DNA of 32,472 nucleotides from an uncultured Acetobacteraceae bacterium (GTDB lineage Bacteria; Pseudomonadota; Alphaproteobacteria; Acetobacterales; Acetobacteraceae). The notes beneath the pieces were generated by a model. The model was given only the letters and a program-made list of their open reading frames with translations. It was not told where the DNA came from and searched no databases. Positions 1-7,786 of the stretch are shown piece by piece. Each line of letters starts with the position of its first letter. The stretch's first letter is position 1. The stretch covers positions 1-32,472 of the forward strand of contig CAIXDS010000041.1 of NCBI GenBank assembly GCA_903918195.1, read 5' to 3'. Position numbers and translations under genes: made by a program.

Positions 1-1
1 A

Positions 2-121
2 GTGGCGTTGCCGCCGCTCGTGCGGCAGGTGCCGACCAGCACGCCACCACCCAAACCTGCGGCCCTGCCAACGCCACCCCGTCGCCGCGGACGCCCGCGG
101 CGTGGTGCCACGCTGCTCTGA
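2..121 (+). CDS. Possible C-terminal end of a gene entering from the left edge
   Basis: An open frame runs from the left edge to a TGA at 119-121. Its translation is rich in proline and arginine and ends in a GRP-type AT-hook-like run (RRRGRPRRG) followed by ATLL. A basic Pro-rich tail of this kind is common on DNA-binding proteins, but with only 39 residues visible the family cannot be named. A second frame here also stays open into the 150s, so the reading frame itself is uncertain. Treat this as a weak call. Confidence 0.2.
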   Translation: MALPPLVRQVPTSTPPPKPAALPTPPRRRGRPRRGATLL

Positions 122-143
122 ATTTCCTGGATTCGCGTTTAGT

Positions 144-312
144 ATCATGATGTTCGTAAAACTCACTGTCCAACTTGAGTCGAACACGCAGGGATGGCGG
201 CGGCTTCGATCTCTTTGACGCTGAACGCGGGGGAGCATGGGCACTGCCGGCAGTTTGCGAGACTCGCTGCCTCTATCAGGACGTTCGAAAAGCTCGTTGT
301 CCGAATTGAGTC
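144..312. repeat. Pair of diverged direct repeats (144-181 and 275-312)
   Basis: Two segments of about 38 bases share the pattern TATCA(t/g)GA(t/c)GTTCG ... CTC(a/g)(c/t)TGTCC(a/g)A(c/a)TTGAGTC. In the 33-base core, 26 positions match by eye. The right copy ends at the stop codon of the minus-strand lipoprotein gene, so the left copy may be a relic of a duplicated gene end or part of a mobile-element border. The stretch between 122 and 311 holds no convincing gene. Confidence 0.5.
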
Positions 313-1676
313 TAATGTTCCGATTCCAGCGCAGAATTTCCAAGCTTCCAGGCCTGGCGGAAGGAAGGCAACGGTGCGGCGAACGAGGCGGGCATTGCCG
401 CAGGAACTCCAGCGGTCTGCTGCAAGGTCAGCAGACTGAGTTTGACACGGTCGTTCATGCGATCAACATGGCTATAGTACCGTTTGTAAAATGCCACGAA
501 CGACGGTCCGTCCCCGGACGGAAGACCAGCGCGGTTCAGCCACCATTCCAGCGGTCTCCGCTCAGCGCTGAGCCGGTCATAAACCGCGGCGAAGTGGCGC
601 AGATTCTCCGCGAGATCGCTGTACCGCCGATCAGCGGTGATGCGGTTGAAGTAACTCGGGAACGATCCGAGAATGGGGATGTCGTAGAAGATCAGGTTCA
701 CATCGGTATCGTATAGATCATTGGCTTCCCGTATCGGCTCCGCGATGGCGATCGCCCCTGGACCAATCGGCAGCCAGTCATCATGCAGCAGAGCCTGGCG
801 GGCGGCCTCATCACGAAATAGCAACAACGGATTGTCAAGCGGCAGGTCGTTGGATCGCCTGATCTGGTTGACGAACTCGTTCTTTGGGACCGGAAATGAC
901 AAAGCCGAAACCAGGAAGAACCGGTCGGTCGGCCACTCCTCCCACAACCCTGCCGAAGCGAGCACATTATGGGTAAAATGTGAGCAGTTATTCCCCACGA
1001 CTGTCATCGACGACATCCGTTGGCCATCGCGGTATTGAAAGTTTTGTGCATTGAGATATGCGACCACACGTCGCATCTGCGCCTGGCTTACCGGCAGCCG
1101 GGCGCAATAGCGACCGCGACCGAGGGAAATGCCGTAGTCGGTGGCAATTGATGCTTCATACATGAAGTCGTAGCGCGTCATGCCGGTTGGCAAATCATCA
1201 AACACTGCTTCGTGGAATCGGATACCGTTCAGGATACCGAGTTGTTTCGCCCGAGCCTGGGTTCGAGCGTAGGAGGTGCTGTTGACGCTTTCATCTTGTC
1301 GCAAATCACCGTCGAAGAAGAAGTCCCGGCCGGGCGTGGCGACCCAGGCGGCATTGCTGAAATGGCCATTTGCGCTGAGCCCCACACCAGACTCTGCCGA
1401 TGGTCCGGCCTCGTCGCACATTTGGACAGCGGGATGTGAACTCTTCGTATCCCGGCATACTCCGTTCAGATAAACCACAGCATGGCCGCCCGACCCGCCC
1501 TGATATTCGAAGCCGAACCCATGCTTCTTTTTCATCCCAGAGACCGCGCATGTCTCAATGAAAAAAGGATAAATCGTGGCATACAGGGCAGGATCGTCCG
1601 GTGCACCGGGCAGGTTGAAACTTGTGCTTTCGCACCCGCCGAGCAGCAACAGCAGGGCCGCGAAGATGTGATGCAT
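312..1676 (-). CDS. Lipoprotein with probable permuted papain-like (LRAT/NlpC-P60 type) domain
   Basis: The protein is 454 residues from an ATG at 1676. The start was chosen because it gives a perfect lipoprotein signal: a short hydrophobic run of leucines ending in LLGGC, with Cys15 as the lipidated residue. The frame remains open further upstream, but that extension would bury the signal. A histidine in GGHAVVYLNG (His65) precedes, far downstream, NNCSHFTHNV (Cys231), which resembles the NCEHF signature of circularly permuted papain-like enzymes such as LRAT and permuted NlpC/P60 proteins. That order, His before Cys, is the permuted one. The remaining sequence is aromatic-rich and not recognised. 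Function is therefore inferred as an outer-membrane-anchored acyl-transfer or amidase-like enzyme. It lies head-to-head with a restriction-modification gene. Confidence 0.6.
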   Translation of the reverse strand: MHHIFAALLLLLGGCESTSFNLPGAPDDPALYATIYPFFIETCAVSGMKKKHGFGFEYQGGSGGHAVVYLNGVCRDTKSSHPAVQMCDEAGPSAESGVGLSANGHFSNAAWVATPGRDFFFDGDLRQDESVNSTSYARTQARAKQLGILNGIRFHEAVFDDLPTGMTRYDFMYEASIATDYGISLGRGRYCARLPVSQAQMRRVVAYLNAQNFQYRDGQRMSSMTVVGNNCSHFTHNVLASAGLWEEWPTDRFFLVSALSFPVPKNEFVNQIRRSNDLPLDNPLLLFRDEAARQALLHDDWLPIGPGAIAIAEPIREANDLYDTDVNLIFYDIPILGSFPSYFNRITADRRYSDLAENLRHFAAVYDRLSAERRPLEWWLNRAGLPSGDGPSFVAFYKRYYSHVDRMNDRVKLSLLTLQQTAGVPAAMPASFAAPLPSFRQAWKLGNSALESEH

Positions 1677-1726
1677 TATCGGCGTGCGATTCGCCAGAAT
1701 CGGGTGAGGGGGCGGCAGCTTCGGCC

Positions 1727-1880
1727 CCCCGGCGATGCTGCGGGCGCATTCCCGCGCCTTCTCATTGGCGGCGATGCCCGGGAACAACCGGCGCACCTCG
1801 ATCATGGCAGATAGCTCCCCCTCCTCCTTCTCGAACGTGCGGCGGGAGGCGGCAGCTTCGGTCTCGGTGACGAAGAACAT
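1727..1880 (-). pseudogene. Remnant of a small conserved protein upstream of the lipoprotein
   Basis: The minus strand from an ATG at 1880 reads a short, charged, protein-like sequence containing ELSAMIEVRRLFPGI and KARECARSIAG. This resembles small uncharacterised proteins that I recall from Rhodospirillales (…ELRRLFPGI…ARxxAGW). After SIAGG, where such proteins have a tryptophan, the reading enters a run of six G on the minus strand and becomes unconvincing. In frame it continues without a stop into the lipoprotein gene; shifted by one base it ends in TAA overlapping the lipoprotein ATG (TAATG). It may be a decayed gene or a frameshifted one. The rest of the gap 1677-2169, between the divergent genes, shows no other feature. 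Confidence 0.25.
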
Positions 1881-2169
1881 GCGCCGAGCATGTACGCGCG
1901 GGTGGGGCAACGGGCAAGCGCCACCGACCCGAACCAGCCCGTTGATGAACGCGCTCCCGGTTGATTCGGTGTGGTTAACGTGATGGGGCGGATGATCTGT
2001 GGCGCTTGTGCGGCAGCAGGCAAGACAGCCGGAGATACGGGTGATCGGACGCTTCCCGGATCGTTCGGCTGGCGCCCGGGCATGGAACGTGGTGGAATCG
2101 CGCCATGCCCGCGCGCCCGCAATCTTCCGATGGCAGCATGGAGACACTCGTGCTCATAGTCGAAACCCC

Positions 2170-5100
2170 ATGATCGGCGGCGGACTGTTCAGCCGATACT
2201 ATCTCGACGAGGGCGTCCGGCAAGATTCTGCCTGGGGCGAACTGCTCGACGCGGAGGTTGCAGCTTTTGCGACGACCGCCGCTGCACACCTCCACAAGGT
2301 CCCCGAGGCCCAGCGACTCGGTGAAGCGGAAACCGAAACGCTTGTCATCTTTCCACTCCTGACGGCTCTCGGCTGGTTGCACCTTCCACAGCAGAAGGCC
2401 GCCAAGCGGCGCGACGATGTCCCGGACGCGCTGCTGTTTCTCGATGCTGAAGCCCAGCGACATGCCCTCGCCAGTCCGGCAGGCCCTGAGCGCTGGAAGC
2501 AAGCGGCCGTCGTCAACGAGAATAAGGCATGGGACCTGCCGCTGGATCGCGCATCCGGGAAGGCGATCCGCACGCCCGCCTCGCAGGCCCTGCGCTACCT
2601 TCGCCTTGCTGACGAACATACTCTCGGCCTGGTGCGTTGGGCCTTGCTGACCAATGGCAGATGGTGGCGGCTCTATTACGCGGGTGCGTCGTCCGTCGCC
2701 GACCGCTTCCTGGAAGCGGATTTGCCGGCACTGGTTGCCGATGCGGCGACGTCTGAGGGCCTGGCCCGACTCAAGACATTCGTCCTGCTGTTCCGACGCG
2801 CAGCCTTTGCGCCCGATGCCACCGGCCATTCCTTCCTGTTGCGGGCGATGGAGGAAGGCCGAACGTGGCAGCAGAAGGTCACGGCGGACCTGTCGCGCAA
2901 TATCTTCAACACGGTTTATCCGGAACTGCTGAAATCGCTTGGCATGGCGGACCCTTCGCGCCGGCCGTCCGATCCTGCGTGGGCCGAAACAATCCGGCAC
3001 AGTGCGGTGGTGCTGCTCTACCGGTTGTTGTTTCTGCTCTATGCCGAAGACCGGGACCTGCTGCCGGTGCACCATGCGGGCTACCAGCCACGCTCCCTGA
3101 GCCGACTGCGGGAGGAAGTGGCGCAGGCGATCGACTCGGGGCGAACGCTGTCGCAAACCGACGCTTTCTGGTGGAGTTCCCTGCAAACCCTGTTCAAGGC
3201 GGTGGACAAGGGCAGCGACGCGATGGGGCTGCCTGCCTACAACGGCGGCCTGTTCGATCCACGGGAGGCGCCGGTTTTGCACGGCGCCGACTTGCCGGAC
3301 GCGGCACTGGCGCGTGTCCTCGACGGGCTGTCACGCCGATCCGAGGGAGAAGAGAAACGGCGGGTCAACTACCGCGACCTGTCCGTGCAGCAGTTGGGCG
3401 CGATCTACGAACGGCTGCTGGATTTCGATGTGGCCGTGGATGCCGAGGGTGCCGTCGTGCTTTCGGCGGACGGCATGGCGCGAAAGGTCAGTGGGTCCTT
3501 CTACACGCCGCCGGCGCTGGTCCGCCTCATCCTTGATTCGGTCATCGGGCCGCATATCACCGGGCGACGGGCGGATTTCGTGGCGAAGGCAGGCAGCTTG
3601 AAACGCGACCGGCGGCCGGTCGCGGAGCGTATCGCCGATCTGCGCCGCTTCGATCCCGCCGAGGCCCTGCTGGGCCTCAAACTGGCCGACCCTGCGATGG
3701 GTTCGGGCCATTTCCTGGTCTCGATTGTCGATCGGCTGGCCGATGCCGTGCTGCTGGCGATGGAAGAGGCGGCGGTCATCGCGCAGGCCGATGGCGGGCT
3801 GATGGCCTACACGTCCCCGATCGCCGACCGCATCGAGGTGGAGCGTGGCAGGATTGAAAGCGCCGCCCGCTCGCATGGCTGGCCCTATCGACCGGAACAA
3901 CTTGATGACCGGCACATCGTCCGCCGGCTTGTCCTCAAACGCACTGTCTATGGTGTGGACCGCAACAGGCTGGCGGTGGAGCTTGCGAAACTGTCGCTGT
4001 GGTTGCACAGCTTCACGGTCGGGGCGCCGCTGTCCTTCCTGGACCACCATTTGCGCCACGGGGATTCGTTGTTTGGCGCCTGGGTCGCCGATACCGGGGA
4101 CCAACTCGCCAAGCGCGGGTCGATGATGCTGCATCAGGCCGTGGAAAGCGCGCGCGGCGCTGCCGCCGGCATGGCGCGCATTGAAGACCTGGCGGATGCC
4201 GACATTGCGCAGGTGAAGGAAAGCGTGGCCGTGTTCGAGACGGTCGAGGAAGCCACCGCCAAGCTGCGCGCGTTTCTGGACTGCTGGCATGCCCTTCTGT
4301 GGCTGCCGTCCGTTGCCGACACAATTCCGGCAAACGCCGACCGGAAGGCCCGCGCCCGCACCATCCGGGAAGCCGAGGCGGAGCGGCAGCGGGTCGTCAA
4401 CACCTGGCTGGACGGGTTGTGCGGCGACCCGGTTGCGCTCGCTGCGGGCACGCAACCGCCCTCTGGCATTCCGCGCAACGCCCGTGCGGTCGCCGCCCTG
4501 CTGGCCGATCTGCGCGCGATTGCGCGGCGGCGCTGTCTGCTGCATTGGCAGCCCGCCTTCCCAGGCGTTTGGACCGCGTGGAAAGGCATGGACGTGCGCG
4601 GCGGATTCGATGCCGTGGTCGGCAACCCGCCTTGGGTTCGCCAGGAATCGCTGAATGAGATCAAGGACGTCCTGAAGGAGCGGTATCGGACCTACGAAGG
4701 CAAGTCCGACCTGTCCACCTTCTTTGTCGAACAGGCGATGCGGCTGGTCCATCCCGGCGGCCGCGTCGGGTTCGTGCTGCCGAACAAGTTCTTCAAGGCC
4801 GAATATGGCGAACCACTGCGCGACTTTCTCGGCACCGCGGCGTGGGTCGAGACGGTGGTGGATTTCGGCCACAACCGCGACCTGTTCCCCGAAGCCGATG
4901 TGTTTCCCTGTGTCCTGGTGGCGCGGCGGCAGAATCCGGCGGAAGAGCCGCCGACCCATGCCACCGCCGCCGTGGTGCCGCCAGATCGGGTGATACAGGA
5001 GCACTTGACGGGCGTGGTGGAGGCGCTGCGGTTTCCGATTCCGCTGCCGGCGCTGGCAAAGTCGGGGTGGGTGTTGGAGCCACCCGCCGTGCTGGCGTTG

Positions 5101-6153
5101 ATGCAACGGCTGTCGCGGGAACATCCTTCGCTGACCGAATACGCGGGCGGCGCACCCCAATACGGCGTGAAGACCGGCTTTAACGAAGCCTTCGTAGTGG
5201 ATACAGCCACGCGCGAGCGGCTGGTGACAGCCGACCCGGCAGCGGCCGACCTGATCCGCCCGTTCCTTCGTGGCCAGGACATCGGACGCTGGGCTTCTGA
5301 CTGGCCCGGTCAGTGGCTGATCTTCACCCGCCACGGAACAGACATCGAGCGTTACCCCGCCCTCAAAGCGCACCTCTTGCCGTATCGGGCCTCACTTGAA
5401 CCCAAACCGGACAACTGGACCGGCTCCGACTGGACTGGACGCAAGCCTGGAAAGTATAAGTGGTGGGAGATTCAGGATAGTGTTGCGTATTATGAAGCCT
5501 TTGGATCACCGAAGATCATATATCAGGTCATCCAATTCTACCCAGCATACAGCATCGAACATGACGGGCGACTCTTGAACGATAAGGGCTTCATGATTGC
5601 AAGTGCCGATCCGTTCCTGCTGGCGGCTCTTAATAGCCCTCTGCTTTGGTGGTTTAGCTGGCGTCACTTGGGACACATGAAGGACGACGCCTTGACCCCC
5701 CAAGGCTTCAAGATGGAAACCCTGCCGGTCGCCCGGCCGGATCAGCAACAGGCGGACATTGCGGCCGACCTGACCGTCCGCCTCGCCGACATCCACAAGG
5801 CACGGCTCGCCGCCCAACATGCCCTGACCGGCTGGATGCGCCTGGAACTGGGACTCGCCGACCCGCCCCACGCCGCGCAGTCGCCCTTCGCTCTGTCGGC
5901 TGATGCCTTCGCCGATGCTGTCCGGAAGGCCCTGCCCAGGTCGCGCAAGCTGAGCGTCGCCGCAGTCACCGCAATCCGGCAGGCGCACGCCGAGACGGTG
6001 GCGCCGGTCGCAACCAGGTTGCAGGAAGCCGCGCGCCTGGAACGCGAATTATCCGCCACGGTGAACGCCGCCTACGGGCTGACGGCTGAGGAAGAAGCCC
6101 TTGTCTGGCGAACAGCGCCGCCCCGTATGCCGATTCCGCCAGCCGGAGGGTGA
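2170..6153 (+). CDS. Type IIG restriction-modification enzyme (Eco57I-type methylase with N-terminal nuclease)
   Basis: This 1327-residue single-chain protein probably both cuts and N6-adenine-methylates DNA. The N-terminal part has a PD-(D/E)xK-like pattern: VPD (Asp86) followed by Glu117-Asn-Lys119 in VVNENKAWD. The methylase core has the SAM-binding motif I at 507-514 (DPAMGSGHF) and the catalytic NPPW at 819-822, separated by an unusually long helical insertion of about 300 residues. After it comes a region like the TaqI-type C-terminal specificity domain (LRGQDIGRW, then a segment ending NSPLLWWF near 1160), expected to read the target. The ATG at 2170 is chosen because the preceding 57 codons of open frame look non-coding; no strong Shine-Dalgarno is visible. 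No separate restriction or specificity gene is adjacent, which suits Type IIG. A PglX or DISARM methylase is less likely because of the nuclease motif and missing partners. Confidence 0.85.
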   Translation: MIGGGLFSRYYLDEGVRQDSAWGELLDAEVAAFATTAAAHLHKVPEAQRLGEAETETLVIFPLLTALGWLHLPQQKAAKRRDDVPDALLFLDAEAQRHALASPAGPERWKQAAVVNENKAWDLPLDRASGKAIRTPASQALRYLRLADEHTLGLVRWALLTNGRWWRLYYAGASSVADRFLEADLPALVADAATSEGLARLKTFVLLFRRAAFAPDATGHSFLLRAMEEGRTWQQKVTADLSRNIFNTVYPELLKSLGMADPSRRPSDPAWAETIRHSAVVLLYRLLFLLYAEDRDLLPVHHAGYQPRSLSRLREEVAQAIDSGRTLSQTDAFWWSSLQTLFKAVDKGSDAMGLPAYNGGLFDPREAPVLHGADLPDAALARVLDGLSRRSEGEEKRRVNYRDLSVQQLGAIYERLLDFDVAVDAEGAVVLSADGMARKVSGSFYTPPALVRLILDSVIGPHITGRRADFVAKAGSLKRDRRPVAERIADLRRFDPAEALLGLKLADPAMGSGHFLVSIVDRLADAVLLAMEEAAVIAQADGGLMAYTSPIADRIEVERGRIESAARSHGWPYRPEQLDDRHIVRRLVLKRTVYGVDRNRLAVELAKLSLWLHSFTVGAPLSFLDHHLRHGDSLFGAWVADTGDQLAKRGSMMLHQAVESARGAAAGMARIEDLADADIAQVKESVAVFETVEEATAKLRAFLDCWHALLWLPSVADTIPANADRKARARTIREAEAERQRVVNTWLDGLCGDPVALAAGTQPPSGIPRNARAVAALLADLRAIARRRCLLHWQPAFPGVWTAWKGMDVRGGFDAVVGNPPWVRQESLNEIKDVLKERYRTYEGKSDLSTFFVEQAMRLVHPGGRVGFVLPNKFFKAEYGEPLRDFLGTAAWVETVVDFGHNRDLFPEADVFPCVLVARRQNPAEEPPTHATAAVVPPDRVIQEHLTGVVEALRFPIPLPALAKSGWVLEPPAVLALMQRLSREHPSLTEYAGGAPQYGVKTGFNEAFVVDTATRERLVTADPAAADLIRPFLRGQDIGRWASDWPGQWLIFTRHGTDIERYPALKAHLLPYRASLEPKPDNWTGSDWTGRKPGKYKWWEIQDSVAYYEAFGSPKIIYQVIQFYPAYSIEHDGRLLNDKGFMIASADPFLLAALNSPLLWWFSWRHLGHMKDDALTPQGFKMETLPVARPDQQQADIAADLTVRLADIHKARLAAQHALTGWMRLELGLADPPHAAQSPFALSADAFADAVRKALPRSRKLSVAAVTAIRQAHAETVAPVATRLQEAARLERELSATVNAAYGLTAEEEALVWRTAPPRMPIPPAGG

Positions 6154-6249
6154 AGGGAAAGGCAGGCAACGGCGGCACCGCGCCCTTCCGATGGTCGCTG
6201 CGAAGCCGAACGCCTGTGATCGGGGGCGGATACGACCGAGAAACCCACC

Positions 6250-6279
6250 AAAAACGACGAAGGCGGCCCGAAGGTCGCC
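6250..6279 (-). terminator. Terminator behind tRNA-Glu
   Basis: On the minus strand a 7-bp stem with one mismatch (6262-6268 with 6273-6279) is capped by a TTCG tetraloop. It is followed by TTCGTCG and then five T (complement of 6250-6254). It lies about 30 bases past the tRNA-Glu 3' end and fits a rho-independent terminator. Confidence 0.6.
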
Positions 6280-6310
6280 CCAAAATCGTGCCGAACCCTA
6301 CAAAATGGAT

Positions 6311-6386
6311 TGGCGTCCCGTAGGGGATTCGAACCCCTGTTACCGCCGTGAGAGGGCGGTGTCCTAGGCCTCTAGACGAACGGGAC
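6311..6386 (-). tRNA. tRNA-Glu (anticodon CTC)
   Basis: A full 76-base cloverleaf is encoded including the 3' CCA. The acceptor stem is GTCCCGT/ACGGGAC, the anticodon arm is CCGCC-CTCTCAC-GGCGG with anticodon CTC, and the T arm contains GGTTCGAATCC. It is nearly identical to the E. coli tRNA-Glu as I remember it, apart from the CTC anticodon. Its 3' end faces the restriction-modification gene, a common integration position for genomic islands. Reading frames crossing it are spurious. Confidence 0.97.
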
Positions 6387-6560
6387 AGCGGACGGGTGGC
6401 TTCTACGACCTTCCCTTCCGGACATCAAGCCATCCCCCCCAAGGCAATCGGGGGAAGGAAGTGCGTGACAAGACGCCAGAGTGGCGAATCTGTGGCGGTC
6501 CTATGAATTGATTGGCGGAGGACGGCGAGGGATGGCGCAGCAGCGGACGACGCGGCGGTT

Positions 6561-6668
6561 TTCGCAGCGGCGGCCCTTCTTCGCCATTTCAATGACCTGC
6601 CCGACCCGCGCCAGCGCGGCAAGGTCGCCCGTTCGCTCGCCGACGTTCCGGTTGGGTGCCTGCCATAG
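6561..6668 (+). pseudogene. Fragment of an ISAs1-family transposase N-terminus
   Basis: One plus-strand frame reads ...ALLRHFNDLPDPRQRGKVARSLADV and then stops at 6666-6668. This matches the opening of ISAs1-type transposases (the DDE_Tnp_1-associated N-terminal domain, whose hallmark is a LLxHFxxLxDPRQxxKVxxPLxEV pattern). No downstream catalytic domain or inverted repeats are visible, so it is a decayed scrap. The remaining gap between 6387 and 6777 shows a GGGGGG/CCCCCC-type hairpin near 6436-6455 and nothing else I can support. Confidence 0.5.
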
Positions 6669-6777
6669 CGCCGCTCGACAGCCAGGGATCGCCGCCTTGA
6701 GAAAACAGCACGCGGCGCGGCCGCCGTCTTCATGTCGCCGCCAGCCAAAAGGGCAAAGGGATGACCCGCCATAACGA

Positions 6778-7326
6778 TTATCGCAGGTGACGGCCGATCG
6801 GGTTCCCCCGGGGTCTCAACGGTATCGCCGCGTTCCCGAACCGGTCGAGCAAGTGCTCCATCGCCAGCGAGACGAAGAACGAATTTACAACGAGCACGAC
6901 ATAAAAATAGAGACCTGGCAGTATATCAACAGATCCAATGCCAACCCCTCTAATTGCTACGACAAATATCGCGATTAACATGATGTCCAACATGGATAAT
7001 TTTCCGAGAAGAATTATCAATTTGTGGAATTTGGTCGCGCGGCGCACATCAAGAAAGTACCATGCGCAGCCCGAAGCGATCAATTTTATGCTGGGTGCAA
7101 CGATTCCGAAAAAGAAAACCACCATGAATAGCAACAAATCCGTCTGATAGAGATCGTATGCAGCCTGCACCAACACAATTTCCTGGCGCCGAATGAAGGA
7201 AATCCGAGTAACGAGAAGTGGTTCAAATAGAACATAGCCAAAGAGTACAAGGTTGACCGCAATTGCTGGTCCAACAATGCGCTGCCAGCCACGCGCCAAA
7301 TTTGCCGCGGTTTCGCGCCGCATCAT
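6778..7326 (-). CDS. PqiA-like integral membrane protein
   Basis: This 182-residue protein has about four hydrophobic segments. It carries the layout of the paraquat-inducible protein A domain: a long first helix, a loop, a helix pair, then KLSMLDIMLIAIFVVAIR followed by a short loop with an ILPG turn and a final helix. In PqiA proteins the GKxSMLDVF-like segment occupies the same place. PqiA partners with MCE-domain proteins in lipid traffic across the envelope, but no MCE gene is nearby. The ATG at 7326 has AGGA seven bases upstream. The gene body (about 6890-7270) is clearly AT-richer than the neighbours, and it lies alone between two tRNA genes, both hinting at acquisition from outside. 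Confidence 0.6.
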   Translation of the reverse strand: MMRRETAANLARGWQRIVGPAIAVNLVLFGYVLFEPLLVTRISFIRRQEIVLVQAAYDLYQTDLLLFMVVFFFGIVAPSIKLIASGCAWYFLDVRRATKFHKLIILLGKLSMLDIMLIAIFVVAIRGVGIGSVDILPGLYFYVVLVVNSFFVSLAMEHLLDRFGNAAIPLRPRGNPIGRHLR

Positions 7327-7549
7327 GTGGGGTCCTGCTCATCACCGTTGCCTGGTTCGGATTATGCGCCAGGCCTCGCAGGCATGGTAGTCAGGGCGAG
7401 GTCTGGTTGGGGGAGGCGGGCCGTCACCGCAACGTTCGGACGACGAGACCCAACCTGAAAAACATGTCATCCGCCGACCTGTGCCTCGCCGGAGGCTCTG
7501 GCGCCCGGAAGCTCACTACGGCCTTGCTGGCCGGCTTGAGCGCGGAATT

Positions 7550-7636
7550 TGGTGCCCAGGAGAAGACTCGAACTTCCACGACCTTGCGGCCACAGGTACC
7601 TGAAACCTGCGCGTCTACCAATTCCGCCACCTGGGC
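7550..7636 (-). tRNA. tRNA-Leu (anticodon CAG)
   Basis: An 87-base class II tRNA with encoded CCA. The acceptor stem is GCCCAGG/CCTGGGC and the D arm contains TGGTAGACGC. The anticodon arm is CAGGT-TTCAGGT-ACCTG with anticodon CAG, followed by a long variable arm (GGCCGCAAGGTC) and a T arm with GTTCGAGTC. It decodes CTG, the dominant leucine codon in this GC-rich genome. Confidence 0.96.
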
Positions 7637-7786
7637 AGGTGCGCCCCGGACACGCCGGGGCAACGGGAGGCGGCGATTTAGACCCCGGTCACCGGGGCGT
7701 CAACTGGCAAAAGCGGCGGCGGCGGAAGATGGGGCGGCGCAAGGTCAAATCCCGGCCGCCGCTTGAGACAGAAGGAGGGCAAGCCT

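Noticed and set aside
1999..2169. 57-codon N-terminal extension of the restriction-modification gene
   Set aside because: The extension has no homologous look, and the protein-like sequence starts at the ATG at 2170.
3331..5373. 680-codon minus-strand frame opposite the restriction-modification gene
   Set aside because: Antisense shadow with the same His/Arg/Gln-rich artefact composition and no recognisable motif.
6101..6367. Plus-strand frame ending in VGDSNPCYRRERAVS
   Set aside because: The end is the translated complement of tRNA-Glu, a well-known false protein signature.
6311..6386. A second attachment copy of the tRNA-Glu end inside the window
   Set aside because: No repeat of the tRNA 3' segment was found by eye to the left, so island borders cannot be claimed.
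7424..7663. Minus-strand frame with VFSWAPN
   Set aside because: It is translation through tRNA-Leu, another common false call.
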